NCBI GenBank assembly: GCA_964399195.1
Contig: CAYNPY010000004.1
Location: forward strand, 12,770-76,769
Direction: 5' to 3'
Length of the DNA: 64,000 bases
DNA from: CAINDZ01 sp964399195
Lineage (GTDB): Bacteria > Krumholzibacteriota > Krumholzibacteriia > LZORAL124-64-63
Made by a program: the position numbers and the translations under genes
Part shown: piece by piece, positions 44,532 to 52,403 of the stretch
Layout: the number at the start of each line of letters is the position of its first letter
Position numbering within the stretch: position 1 is the stretch's first letter
Notes under the pieces: model-generated
The model's input: only the letters and a program-made list of their open reading frames with translations
Databases searched by the model: none
What the model was told of the DNA's origin: nothing

Positions 44532-44585
44532 ATCGTATCACACTGAAGATTCAGACCGCAAGAGCATTTTTGGACAACATTGTCC
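44532..44585 (-). promoter_or_regulatory. promoter with upstream GGACAA-CA-TTGTCC dyad for the gene at 44414
   Basis: On the minus strand a -35 TTGCGG (44561-44556) and a -10 TACGAT (44537-44532) are 18 bp apart. A 14-bp dyad GGACAA-CA-TTGTCC (44572-44585) lies 10 bp upstream of the -35, where an activator could bind. The same half-sites occur at 32486-32510 with wider spacing. Confidence 0.4.
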
Positions 44586-44604
44586 GCATATTGGGATCGG
44601 GCAG

Positions 44605-44622
44605 GACGACGGGTCCGTCGTC
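44605..44622 (-). terminator. possible hairpin terminator of the nos operon
   Basis: GACGACGG-GT-CCGTCGTC forms perfect 8-bp arms 22 nt after the Rrf2 gene's stop codon. No T-run follows on the minus strand, and the 2-nt loop is tight, so an operator role is also possible. Confidence 0.35.
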
Positions 44623-44644
44623 GCGGGGCAGTGCCGGCGCTCGC

Positions 44645-45082
44645 CTACAGCAGTCCGAGGTCCGGGCGCTCCGCCTGCACCGTGCGCCGCTTGAGGTCGC
44701 CCACCGTTGTGGATTGCAGCAGGTGATGGAAGGAGTCCCTGATCCCGGTCCACTGGTCGTGCAACGGACACGGATTGCCGTCACCGCACTCGGGCAGCCC
44801 GAAGATGCAGGCCGGGATGCCCGCCGGCCGCTCGCCCTCGAACACGCGCACCACGTCCAGCAGCGGCCGCTCCGCCGCGTCCGGCAGCAGGCGCGAGCCG
44901 CCGCCCCAGCCCTTGCGCGACTCGACGATGCCGCTCTTGCGCAGCTGGTTGAGGATCTTGGACAGGTAGTTGGCGGGAAGCCCCACTTCGCGGGCGATCT
45001 GCTCGTGCGGGACCAGCGTGGCATCGCTGCGGGCCAGGTAGCCGAGGATCTGCAGCGCATAGCGCGTCGTCTGGTTCACCAT
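44645..45082 (-). CDS. Rrf2 family Fe-S transcriptional regulator (NsrR/IscR-like)
   Basis: This 145-residue DNA-binding regulator has the Rrf2 winged helix (TTRYALQILGYLAR, LVPHEQIAREVGLPANYLSKILNQLRKSGIV, WGGGSRLL) and three cluster cysteines spaced C92-x6-C-x5-C (ACIFGLPECGDGNPC). NsrR-type members sense NO with this cluster. It is the last gene of the nos operon, starting 5 nt after the upstream stop. ATG 45082 is chosen over a TTG at 45094 that would overlap the upstream gene. Its position suggests feedback control of N2O reduction. Confidence 0.9.
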   Translation of the reverse strand: MVNQTTRYALQILGYLARSDATLVPHEQIAREVGLPANYLSKILNQLRKSGIVESRKGWGGGSRLLPDAAERPLLDVVRVFEGERPAGIPACIFGLPECGDGNPCPLHDQWTGIRDSFHHLLQSTTVGDLKRRTVQAERPDLGLL

Positions 45083-45087
45083 GCCGT

Positions 45088-45747
45088 TCAGCAATCCCCC
45101 GCACCCGCCTCCCCGGAACCGGAAGCGAGACGCGAGCCGCGAATGATGTGCCAGCCGGTCAGCGCCATGACGCCGCCGGCGAAGATGCCCACGAGGATCG
45201 TGCCGGCCAGAGGATAGGACTGCGTCGTGAAATTGGCAATCTGCTTGGTGCCGACGATGACCGGCATGAACGGCTTGAGCTTGAGCGCCGCCGTGGGGTC
45301 CAGGTCGTGCCCGTAGCGGTAGAGCATGAGCACGAAGCGAGCGAAGAAGAACAGGGTGACGTAGCCGATCAAGACGCTCAGGTCCACAAGGTCGCGCACG
45401 CGCCCCAGCACCGCCACCCGCAGCGTCAGCAGGGCCAGGGCGCCGAAGGCGAACGGGATCCAGCCCAGTTCGGGCACGGTGCTGCGTTCGATCCTGTGCA
45501 TCCCGATGTAGTGGTTCAGCGCGTTGAGCTCGTTCACGTCGCGGCCGTCGTTGCCGCCGTCCAGCTTGTAGGCGTAGATGTCCATGTGCAGGCCCTTGGG
45601 ATACTGCGGGGCCTCCATGCGGATGCGCCAGAGCGGGAAGAAGAAGCTCACCGCCAGCGGGATGATGAGCGCCACCAGCAGCAGGCGCTGCCGCCCGGCC
45701 ACCGGCAGGCCGAGCACGGTCGTGAAGTTGCGCAGGATGCGCCGCAT
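45088..45747 (-). CDS. nos-cluster integral membrane protein
   Basis: This 219-residue inner-membrane protein has about four transmembrane segments (LLLVALIIPLAVSFFFPLW, LGWIPFAFGALALLTL, VLIGYVTLFFFARFVLMLYRYGH, GTILVGIFAGGVMALTGWHII) and a periplasmic loop with HMDIYAYKLDGGNDGRDVNELN. Similar proteins are found in clade II nos clusters of Bacteroidota and relatives, with no proven role. The His-rich loop (NALNHYIGMHRIE) could bind a metal or assist NosZ maturation. No NosR gene is visible, so it may stand in for part of that function, which is inference. Confidence 0.8.
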   Translation of the reverse strand: MRRILRNFTTVLGLPVAGRQRLLLVALIIPLAVSFFFPLWRIRMEAPQYPKGLHMDIYAYKLDGGNDGRDVNELNALNHYIGMHRIERSTVPELGWIPFAFGALALLTLRVAVLGRVRDLVDLSVLIGYVTLFFFARFVLMLYRYGHDLDPTAALKLKPFMPVIVGTKQIANFTTQSYPLAGTILVGIFAGGVMALTGWHIIRGSRLASGSGEAGAGDC

Positions 45748-45793
45748 GGGAGTCCCTTCCTTCCGCGCCGGAACCGCCGCCCCGGCGCGCGGT

Positions 45794-46636
45794 TCAAGTG
45801 AGGTCCTGCCGGCGGAAGCGCCGCAGCGCCAGCCACCAGCCGGCCGTCCCCAGCAGCGCCGGCCACAGCGCGCCCACGGCCAGCAGCGCCGGCGCCCCCA
45901 CGCGGTGCGCCAGGTAGAACCCCACCGGCCCCAGCACCGTCAGCGTCGGCTCGGCCGCCGAGAGCAGGGCCAGGCGGCCCGATTCGACCGGGTTGAGCGC
46001 GGCGAGCAGGAACACGCTCTGCGGGTTCAGGCGCCACTGCAGCATCACGCCGATCAGCAGGAAATCGAGCAGCGCCACGGACGTGACCCAGATCCCCAGC
46101 AGGATCATCACGGCCTTCGCCTGGTTGCGCACGAAGGTGGAGACCGCCAGGCCGCAGCCGGTGAAGGCCCAGATCAGCGCCGAGCACACCAGCAGCCCGC
46201 GCCCCAAAAAGCCCCAGGCCGGGGCGCTGCCCAGCACCAGCCAGCCGACCAGCGTCACCAGGATCATCAGCAGCACGAACGGCGCCAGCAGCACGCCGTA
46301 GCGCACCAGGGTGACGCCGACGAAGTACTCCTCGCGCGTGACGGGGTGGCTGAACATCAGCTCCAGGGTGCCGTCGTCCTGGGCGCGGTTGACCACCTGG
46401 GCGGTGGCCGACAGCGCCAGCAGCGGCAGCAGCAGCACCAGCGCGTGGCTCATCGACAGCAGCACGCGGCCCAGGCCGGTGAACCCCAGCACGGTCGACT
46501 CGCGCAGGCCCACCAGCAGGAACATCACCGCCAGTGCGCCGTACAGCAGCAGGCAGAAGAAGAGCCAGCGCGAGCGCAGCACGTCGCCCAGGTCCAGGCG
46601 CGCCAGCGCCAGGGTGCGGGTGCGGTCAATGCGCAT
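45794..46636 (-). CDS. nosY: NosY, ABC transporter permease for nitrous oxide reductase maturation
   Basis: This 280-residue permease has six predicted helices and matches the NosY family (LALARLDLGDVLRSRWLFF, LLLPLLALSATAQVVNRAQDDGTLELMFSHPVTREEYF). With NosF it forms the NosDFY complex that delivers sulfur/copper for the CuZ site. The start overlaps the nosL end by 11 bp, and the neighbours nosF and nosD follow the usual order. Confidence 0.92.
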   Translation of the reverse strand: MRIDRTRTLALARLDLGDVLRSRWLFFCLLLYGALAVMFLLVGLRESTVLGFTGLGRVLLSMSHALVLLLPLLALSATAQVVNRAQDDGTLELMFSHPVTREEYFVGVTLVRYGVLLAPFVLLMILVTLVGWLVLGSAPAWGFLGRGLLVCSALIWAFTGCGLAVSTFVRNQAKAVMILLGIWVTSVALLDFLLIGVMLQWRLNPQSVFLLAALNPVESGRLALLSAAEPTLTVLGPVGFYLAHRVGAPALLAVGALWPALLGTAGWWLALRRFRRQDLT

Positions 46637-47108
46637 GCGCCCCTCCCTGGTCGGCCGCGCGCACGGCGGCCTGGTGCTCGGCGCGCACGACGGCCGCCGG
46701 CTCGGCGCCGGGCGTCCCGGCGGGCAGCGCGCCCAGGTCGTAGCCCATCGGCGAGGGGCCGGCCGTGATGAACGCCGCCTCCGCCTCGGCCAGCCAGCGG
46801 TCCTCCCTCAGGTGCCGGTAGTAGACCGCGTGCACGGGCGTCTTCTCGCGCGCGGTGAAGCGGAACAGGCAGCCGCAGTCGTCGAAGTCCAGCACGCGGC
46901 CGTCCGTGAGCTGCGCCTGCGCGGCCCAGGCGCGCTCGCTGACCGACATGCGGCACTCGGCGCATTGCGTGTGGTCCCAGATCACCTCCTGCGGCCCGCT
47001 CGGCAGGGATTCGGCGCGGCGCAGGGCGGCCGCAACGGCCAGGACGGCCACGGCGACGCCCGCCATGATGAAGACCGGCAGCAGCCGGCGACGTTTCACG
47101 TCGGTCAT
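46626..47108 (-). CDS. nosL: NosL family copper chaperone
   Basis: This 160-residue protein has an N-terminal helix (LLPVFIMAGVAVAVLAVAAAL) and a periplasmic NosL domain with the Cu-binding C-x-x-C-x-M motif (CAECRMSV), plus DFDDCGCLFRF. It supplies Cu(I) for NosZ assembly. It overlaps the ABC ATPase gene by 4 bp (ATGA) and nosY by 11 bp. A His-rich end (QGGAHAH) may also bind copper. Confidence 0.92.
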   Translation of the reverse strand: MTDVKRRRLLPVFIMAGVAVAVLAVAAALRRAESLPSGPQEVIWDHTQCAECRMSVSERAWAAQAQLTDGRVLDFDDCGCLFRFTAREKTPVHAVYYRHLREDRWLAEAEAAFITAGPSPMGYDLGALPAGTPGAEPAAVVRAEHQAAVRAADQGGAHAH

Positions 47109-48055
47109 GCGATGCCCTCCCGGCGCGCCGGCGGCTCCGTCGCCGCCGCATCCTCGCCCAGAGCGCCCTGCGCTCCCTGTTCGTCCCCGCCCGGGTCCTC
47201 GACCAGATCCAGGTCGCGCACGACCAGGTTCTCCAGGTCCGCGCCCAGCGCCGCGGTCACCCGCCGCACGATGTCCAGCTTCTCGTCGTGCGCCACCGTG
47301 CGCGCCCAGCCCAGACCCGCGCCGGGCAGGAACCCGCCCGCCCGCAGCCACGGCTCGTGCGCGCGGTCGCGCAGGTACACCTCGATGACGCCGTGGCTGC
47401 GCGCGCCCAGGTAGGCGGCCACCGGCCCGTCGAAGGCCAGCCGCCCTTCCTCCAGGCCCACCACGTGGTCCACCAGGTGGCGCACCTCCTCCAGACGGTG
47501 CGAGCACAGCAGGAGCGTCGCCGAACCTGCGCGCTCGCCCACCAGCTCGTAGAAGACCTGCCGCGCGGCGGCGTCCAGGCTGGCGGTCGGCTCGTCCAGG
47601 ATCAGCAGCGAGGATTCCGGCGCCAGCGCGAGGGCGATCAGCAGCTTCTGCTTCATGCCGCCGGACAGCGCGCGGAAGGGCTTGCCGGCCACAGCCCCGA
47701 CGTCCAGCCCCAGCCGCGCCGCCAGCTCAGCCACGCGCCCGGGCGGCAGCCCGCGGATGGCGCCGATCGCGGCGATGACCTCGCCCACGCCGGCGCCCAG
47801 CTGCGGCGCCACCTGCGGCACGTAGGCCAGGCGGCCCTCCCGCTCCCGGCGCCAGGCCGCCGGCTCGCGCCCGCCCAGGCGCACCTCGCCCTCGGACGCC
47901 ACGATGCCCATCAGCACCCGCGTCAGCGTGGACTTGCCCGAGCCGTTGGGCCCGATCAGCGCCACGCGACGCCCCGAAGGAATGTCCAGCGACAGATCGT
48001 CGAGGGCCGTCACGCGCCCGAAGCGCTTGCTCACGCCGCGCAGTTCAATGCGCAC
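47105..48055 (-). CDS. nosF: NosF, ABC transporter ATP-binding protein
   Basis: This 316-residue ATPase has Walker A GPNGSGKS (residues 35-42), the ABC signature LSGGMKQK, Walker B LLILDEPTASLD and an H-loop LLCSHR. It pairs with NosY and the periplasmic NosD in the nitrous oxide reductase maturation complex. It overlaps nosL by 4 bp and nosD by 11 bp. The C-terminal 100 residues hold a Gln/Glu/Asp-rich stretch with no known motif. Confidence 0.93.
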   Translation of the reverse strand: MRIELRGVSKRFGRVTALDDLSLDIPSGRRVALIGPNGSGKSTLTRVLMGIVASEGEVRLGGREPAAWRREREGRLAYVPQVAPQLGAGVGEVIAAIGAIRGLPPGRVAELAARLGLDVGAVAGKPFRALSGGMKQKLLIALALAPESSLLILDEPTASLDAAARQVFYELVGERAGSATLLLCSHRLEEVRHLVDHVVGLEEGRLAFDGPVAAYLGARSHGVIEVYLRDRAHEPWLRAGGFLPGAGLGWARTVAHDEKLDIVRRVTAALGADLENLVVRDLDLVEDPGGDEQGAQGALGEDAAATEPPARREGIA

Positions 48056-49529
48056 GGGGCACCTCCGGGGGCGCCGGCCGCCGCAACCGCGGCGTGGCGT
48101 CGCTGAACAGCACCTTGGGCGCCAGCATGGGCAGCACGCGGCTGACCACGTCCAGCAGCCCCAGCGCCGGCGTGCCGCGGAAGAAGCGGATGTTCTCGCG
48201 CGTGCTGGTCAGCTGGCTCGACAGCGAGCTGGGCTCGTGCGCCACGTCGCCGGTGCCGTCGCCGTCCAGGTCGAACCCGGCGTAGTCGTCGAAGTAGTTG
48301 CCGCCCCAGCGCACCTGCGTGGCGTCGCCGTGCCCGCCCACGCGCACGGTGGTCGCGCAGCCGTGGAAGGAGTTCTCCAGGAAGGTGTTGCGCTTGACGC
48401 CGGCGTGGAACGCCACGCCGACGTCGCAGAACTCGAACGCGTTGCCGGTCACGCGGTTCTCGTGCGTGATCTGGATGGGCGAGGTGTCCACGAAGACGCC
48501 GGTCGGGTTGCGCACGAAGCGGTTGCCGGACACCACGACGTCGCCCGCCTCCTTGAGGCCCAGGCCCATGCCGTCGTTCGGGTCGGCCGCGGCCATCAGG
48601 TTGCCGGTCACCTCCACGTGGTCGCAGTACATCACGAAGACGCCGACCAGGTTGTGCAGGTAGACGTTGCCGCGCACCTCGTTGCGGCTGCTGTACATGA
48701 AGTGGGTGCCGTAGCGGCCGCGCACGACGTGATTGCCCGCGATCACGTTGCCCGGCGAGTACCAGACGACGATGTCGCGGCTGTCGCGGACGACGTTCCC
48801 CTCGATGCGCGCGTCGCGCACCTCCCACAGGCGGATGGCGTCCCCGCGCAGGCCGAAGTCGCGCGCGCCGGAGCCGACGATCTCGTTGCCGACGATGCGC
48901 GTCCGGTGCACGCCGCTGGCCGCGATGCCGAACAGCGCCTCCGTGACGCCCAGGCCCTCGACCACCGCGTCGTCGCCGCGCACGTGCACGGCGGCGTCGG
49001 TGTCCTCGAAGCGGCGGCCGCTGCCCGCGACCGAGAAGCCCAGCAGCTTCACGCCGTCGGCCTTCACGTCGACGGTCGTGCCCGTGCCGCGCGAGCGCAC
49101 CACCGCCTCCGGCGGGCCCCACAGCGTCAGGGGTCGCTCGATCACGAGCGGGCCCTCGTGCCGCCCCGGGGCCAGCACCAGCACCGCCCCCTCCGGCGCC
49201 GCCGCCCCCCCGGCGGCCCGCCCCNNNNNNNNNNCCCCCGGGTGGGGGGGGCGCTCCACCCCCCGGGGCCCCCGGGGCCCCCCCGGGCCCCCCCCCCCCC
49301 CCCCCCCCCCCGCCGCCGCCCCCCCCGCCGCCCCCGGCCCCGGCCCGGCCGGCACCACGGTCCCGCCGGGCGGCCGCTGCGGCCGCGCGCGCTCCGGCGG
49401 CGGCGGCAGTTCCCCGGCCGCGGCGGACGACGCAAGGCAGAGCGCCAGCCAGGCGCCTCCAACTGTCGCTCGCCCGCCGCGTGCGCGCCGCCGCCGCGGC
49501 CAGGGGTTCGGATGGTTGCGGACGCTCAT
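48045..49529 (-). CDS. nosD: NosD, periplasmic copper-maturation protein; interrupted by an assembly gap
   Basis: This is a right-handed beta-helix protein of the NosD family, about 490 residues, with many PbH1-type turns (NEIVGSGARDFGLRGDAIRL, GNYFDDYAGFDLDGDGTGD near the end). The signal peptide is VGGAWLALCLASSAAAG. Start 49529 has a GGAGG site 8 nt upstream. Ten N bases at 49225-49234 break the N-terminal part, flanked by long C runs that read as Pro/Gly repeats and are probably erroneous. The frame agrees on both sides of the gap, though the true sequence there is unknown. Confidence 0.85.
   Translation of the reverse strand: MSVRNHPNPWPRRRRARGGRATVGGAWLALCLASSAAAGELPPPPERARPQRPPGGTVVPAGPGPGAAGGAAAGGGGGGGGPGGPRGPRGVERPPHPGXXXXGRAAGGAAAPEGAVLVLAPGRHEGPLVIERPLTLWGPPEAVVRSRGTGTTVDVKADGVKLLGFSVAGSGRRFEDTDAAVHVRGDDAVVEGLGVTEALFGIAASGVHRTRIVGNEIVGSGARDFGLRGDAIRLWEVRDARIEGNVVRDSRDIVVWYSPGNVIAGNHVVRGRYGTHFMYSSRNEVRGNVYLHNLVGVFVMYCDHVEVTGNLMAAADPNDGMGLGLKEAGDVVVSGNRFVRNPTGVFVDTSPIQITHENRVTGNAFEFCDVGVAFHAGVKRNTFLENSFHGCATTVRVGGHGDATQVRWGGNYFDDYAGFDLDGDGTGDVAHEPSSLSSQLTSTRENIRFFRGTPALGLLDVVSRVLPMLAPKVLFSDATPRLRRPAPPEVPRAH
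49225..49330. other. N gap and low-complexity C run (likely assembly error)
   Basis: Ten Ns are followed by runs of C and G up to over 20 bases long, far more extreme than anywhere else in the window. Residues translated from this stretch in nosD should not be trusted. Confidence 0.8.
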
Positions 49530-49597
49530 GCCGGGAACCTCCGCCGGCCCACGGACGCCGGGCGTCCGCCCGCGGGCCGGCTTCCGTGCTTCGGTCG

Positions 49598-51568
49598 TCA
49601 GCTCGGCTTGACCAGCAGGTAGCCGGCCATCTCCAGGTGCAGCGCCGAGCAGAACTCGGTGCAGTAGTACGGGAACACGCCGGCGCGGTCGGCCGTGAAC
49701 GACACGTTGCAGACCTTGCCCGGCTCGATGCTGAGGTTGACGTTGTACATGTCGATGCAGAGCCCGTGCGTGGCGTCCAGCGCCTGCTCCAGGCTGGTGG
49801 CGTGGATGTGCACGCGGTCGCCCTGCTTGACCTCGATGATGTCCGGGTTCAGGTGGCTGCGCACCAGCGTCATGTAGACGTGCACGCCGTCGGCCTTGCG
49901 CTCGACGCGCGCCTCCTGCTCGGTCAGCGTCGCGTGCGCATCCGGGCTCATCGTCACCGGGTTCATGCCCACCGGCGTGTACATGTCGATCGGATTGAGC
50001 TTGTCGACGCTGATCATCTGCGCATAGTGCGGCTCGCCCAGGGGCAGCGGCATGTCGAAGATGACCTGCATCTTGTCGCCCGAGATGTCGATCAGCTGGA
50101 AGTTCTGCGGCAGCAGCGGCCCCACCGGGTTGAAGCGGTCGATGGCCCACTTGTTCATGGCGACCAGGTACTTGCCCTTCGGGTGCAGGGCGTCGCCCTC
50201 GGCCGCGGACAGGTGGCCGATGTTGTAGTGCACCGACGTCTTGTCGACCAGCGTCAGGTCCGCCAGCGACCACTTCGCCACCTTCGACTCCAGGAAGATC
50301 GACGTGTAGCAGAAGCCCTTGTCGTCGAACTGCGTATGGAGCGGCCCCAGCCCGATCTCAACCTGCCCGCGGATCGCCTCGCGGAACGGCAGGATCGGCA
50401 CGCCGTAGGGATCCTTGCCCTCGTACGTGCCGGCCTCCATGAGCGCCTTGATCTTGCCGAAGTCGTAGACCGTCGCGTGCGTGTCCAGCTTGCCGGAAAC
50501 GACGATGTCGTTGCCGTTCGGCGCCACGTCCACGCCGTGCGGGCTCTTCGGCTCGGGGATGAAGGCCAGCAGGCCCTCGGCGACGGCCGTCTCGAGCGTG
50601 ATGACGCGCATGCCGGCGATCGTCGTGGTCTTGCCCGCCTGCACCACCGCCTCGGCCTTGCGCCAGTTGAAGACGTGCAGGAAGTCCATGTCGTTCTGCG
50701 AGGCGCCGGACTCCAGGGGCGGCTTGCCTTCCTGCAGGCCGCCGGTGGCCCGCTCGGTGTTGACGGAGTTGCAGAAGGCCCAGCCCTCGCTGGGGCCCTT
50801 GCCGGCGTCGGCCAGATCCTGCATGTACGGCGGCAGCTCGACGGCCCACGATTCTTCCTTGACGATGCGGCCCTTGGCGCGGTCGAACTTCCAGTAGATC
50901 TGCGCGCCGCGGTACTTGTCGTTGTACTCGGACAGCGGCGCGTAGCCGCCGCCCAGCGGCGCGGCCTGCTGCGCCGTCTCGATGACGTACTCGGTGTTCG
51001 GCGTGACGAAGGTGCCGCCGTGGTCGTTCATGATCAGGCCGCTCTGCACGATCTGCTTGGTGGCGAAGTCGCGCAGGTCGATCACGGCGATGCGCGCGTT
51101 GGCCTTGTCGTTGGCGAAGATGAACTGGCCGTCGTAGTCGGCGTTGGTCTCGCTGAACGCCGGGTGGTGCATGTCGCCCCAGGTCAGCGGGTTGCCGCGC
51201 GGCGAGCCCGCCTCGAGGATCTCGCGCGTCTCCTGGTCGAAGCCGTAGCCCTGCCACGGCTCCGGCGTGAAGACGCCGATGTACTTGAGGATGCGCATGC
51301 TCGGCACGCCGATGACGATCATGTTGCCGCCGTGCCCGCCCGAGGCGAAGAGCATGAACTCGTCGCGCTTGCCGGTCGGGGTGAACGTCTTCAGGGCTGC
51401 GGTCACGTCCTCTTCCGTGAGCCCGCGCGCGAGCATCAGGGCCTTCAGATCGGCGCCGGCCGCGACGCCGGCCTTCCGTCCGCCGCCGCAGGAGGCCACG
51501 GCCACCAGCGCCGCGACGACGATCACCAGGGCGATCCCCAGGCGGGGAACAGTGCGCAGACGCTTCAT
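49598..51568 (-). CDS. nosZ: nitrous oxide reductase, clade II (Sec-type), probable lipoprotein
   Basis: This 656-residue copper enzyme reduces N2O to N2. Key sites seen: D132-M-H134-H135 (DMHHPAF), NDHGG, SPHG, GLGPLHTQFDD and NIGHLSA for the CuZ centre; C636-x3-C640-x3-H644-x2-M647 (CTEFCSALHLEM) for CuA. There is no twin-Arg signal. The N-terminus MKRLRTVPRLG plus a hydrophobic stretch is a Sec signal, marking clade II. It ends in V24-A-S-C27, a lipobox, so the mature protein may be lipid-anchored. A GGGAGG site lies 9 nt upstream. The cytochrome gene upstream probably supplies electrons. Confidence 0.95.
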   Translation of the reverse strand: MKRLRTVPRLGIALVIVVAALVAVASCGGGRKAGVAAGADLKALMLARGLTEEDVTAALKTFTPTGKRDEFMLFASGGHGGNMIVIGVPSMRILKYIGVFTPEPWQGYGFDQETREILEAGSPRGNPLTWGDMHHPAFSETNADYDGQFIFANDKANARIAVIDLRDFATKQIVQSGLIMNDHGGTFVTPNTEYVIETAQQAAPLGGGYAPLSEYNDKYRGAQIYWKFDRAKGRIVKEESWAVELPPYMQDLADAGKGPSEGWAFCNSVNTERATGGLQEGKPPLESGASQNDMDFLHVFNWRKAEAVVQAGKTTTIAGMRVITLETAVAEGLLAFIPEPKSPHGVDVAPNGNDIVVSGKLDTHATVYDFGKIKALMEAGTYEGKDPYGVPILPFREAIRGQVEIGLGPLHTQFDDKGFCYTSIFLESKVAKWSLADLTLVDKTSVHYNIGHLSAAEGDALHPKGKYLVAMNKWAIDRFNPVGPLLPQNFQLIDISGDKMQVIFDMPLPLGEPHYAQMISVDKLNPIDMYTPVGMNPVTMSPDAHATLTEQEARVERKADGVHVYMTLVRSHLNPDIIEVKQGDRVHIHATSLEQALDATHGLCIDMYNVNLSIEPGKVCNVSFTADRAGVFPYYCTEFCSALHLEMAGYLLVKPS

Positions 51569-51631
51569 GGACTCGATCCTCCCGCGTTGGCCGGCCAGGC
51601 GGCGCCGGGGCGCCGTCTCCGGACGTGCTCT

Positions 51632-52078
51632 CTACTGGTTGGCGAACGAACGGACCTTCTCGCGCAGCGCGGCCACCACGCCGGGCTTCGCCTGCAGGTC
51701 CGGATTGGCGATCATCTGCGGGCTCTTGCCCACCGCGGCGCCGCCGTAGACGATGGCCTTCTCGATTTCCTCGTCGGTCACCGTCTTCTGCCAGGCCGCG
51801 TCGGCGTAGTTGCGCGGCTTCGGATTCAGGCCCGCGGCGCCCGGCCCGTCGCCGCGCCCGAACTGGCCGTGGCAGGCGGCGCAGCGCATGGTGAACAGCT
51901 CGTGCGCCTCCTTGCGGTCGGCCGCGGTGATCGAGACCTTCGGCGCCTGGGCGCTGCCGCCCGACTGCGAGGCCGTGCTGGTCGTCTCGCCGCCGCCCTT
52001 GCAGCCGGCCCCGGCCAGGGCCAGGGCCGCCGCCAGTGCGGCCACCGCCGGCAGCTTCTTGAGGAACTCCGCGCGCAT
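51632..52078 (-). CDS. monoheme c-type cytochrome, probable lipoprotein
   Basis: This 148-residue cytochrome has one heme motif C66-A-A-C69-H70 and a likely axial Met in KSPQMIANP. The N-terminus (AVAALAAALALAGAGC, Cys26) looks like a lipoprotein signal, followed by a Ser/Thr/Gly linker. It is the first gene of the nos operon, 63 nt before nosZ, and is the natural electron donor to it. An AGGAG site lies 8 nt upstream of ATG 52078. Confidence 0.9.
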   Translation of the reverse strand: MRAEFLKKLPAVAALAAALALAGAGCKGGGETTSTASQSGGSAQAPKVSITAADRKEAHELFTMRCAACHGQFGRGDGPGAAGLNPKPRNYADAAWQKTVTDEEIEKAIVYGGAAVGKSPQMIANPDLQAKPGVVAALREKVRSFANQ

Positions 52079-52162
52079 GGATGGCTCCTTTCTTCTCCTT
52101 ATTCTTTGTCGGATCCGGGCGCGCCCGCCCGGCGCCCCCATCTCAAACACTCAACTCATGCG

Positions 52163-52192
52163 ATAGTGCGCTAAGAAAGGGCGCGGCGTCAA
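52163..52192 (-). promoter_or_regulatory. possible promoter for the nos operon
   Basis: On the minus strand TTGACG (52192-52187) and CACTAT (52168-52163) are separated by 18 bp. The -35 is a 5 of 6 match; the -10 is weak, as expected of an activated promoter. The transcript would start about 75 nt before the cytochrome gene. Confidence 0.4.
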
Positions 52193-52239
52193 GCCAATAA
52201 TCGGATAAATTTGCTTGGATTTGTGATCGGCAAAAGCCG

Positions 52240-52259
52240 TTGTCAATGAATATGTTGAC
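52240..52259. promoter_or_regulatory. inverted repeat TGTCAA-N8-TTGACA, possible operator of the nos operon
   Basis: A 20-bp dyad with perfect 6-bp arms lies about 95 bp upstream of the expected nos transcript start. Its arms also read as a TTGACA -35 on each strand. It could bind the operon's Rrf2 protein or an FNR-like activator; no match to a known consensus is clear. Confidence 0.35.
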
Positions 52260-52321
52260 AGAGCGCTGGGCCCGGTCACGGGCGGCTGCCGGGCGCGGCG
52301 AACGTCTCTTGTCATCTCCCA

Positions 52322-52350
52322 TTGCCAGCCGCCGGCCGCTCATCTATAGT
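52322..52350 (+). promoter_or_regulatory. sigma70-type promoter for the TPR kinase at 52404
   Basis: TTGCCA (52322-52327) and TATAGT (52345-52350) are separated by exactly 17 bp, each a 5 of 6 match. The leader would be about 47 nt. Confidence 0.65.
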
Positions 52351-52403
52351 ACTTGACGAATTTGATCCCTATTATCCTTTTCGTTCGCGACCCGGGAGCC
52401 CCC

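Larger units (their letters stand above)
52079..52403. other. divergent control region between the nos operon and a TPR kinase
   Basis: These 325 bp are AT-richer at 52150-52260. They hold a promoter candidate for each direction and an inverted repeat. No ORF with a ribosome site is visible. Confidence 0.5.

Noticed and set aside
52219..52233. FNR/CRP-type box upstream of the nos operon
   Set aside because: TTTG-N7-CAAA has arms of only 4 bp and does not match TTGAT-N4-ATCAA or TGTGA-N6-TCACA.
52353..52375. TTGACG and TATTAT as a promoter for the kinase at 52404
   Set aside because: The spacer is only 11 bp; the TTGCCA-N17-TATAGT pair just upstream is a far better promoter.
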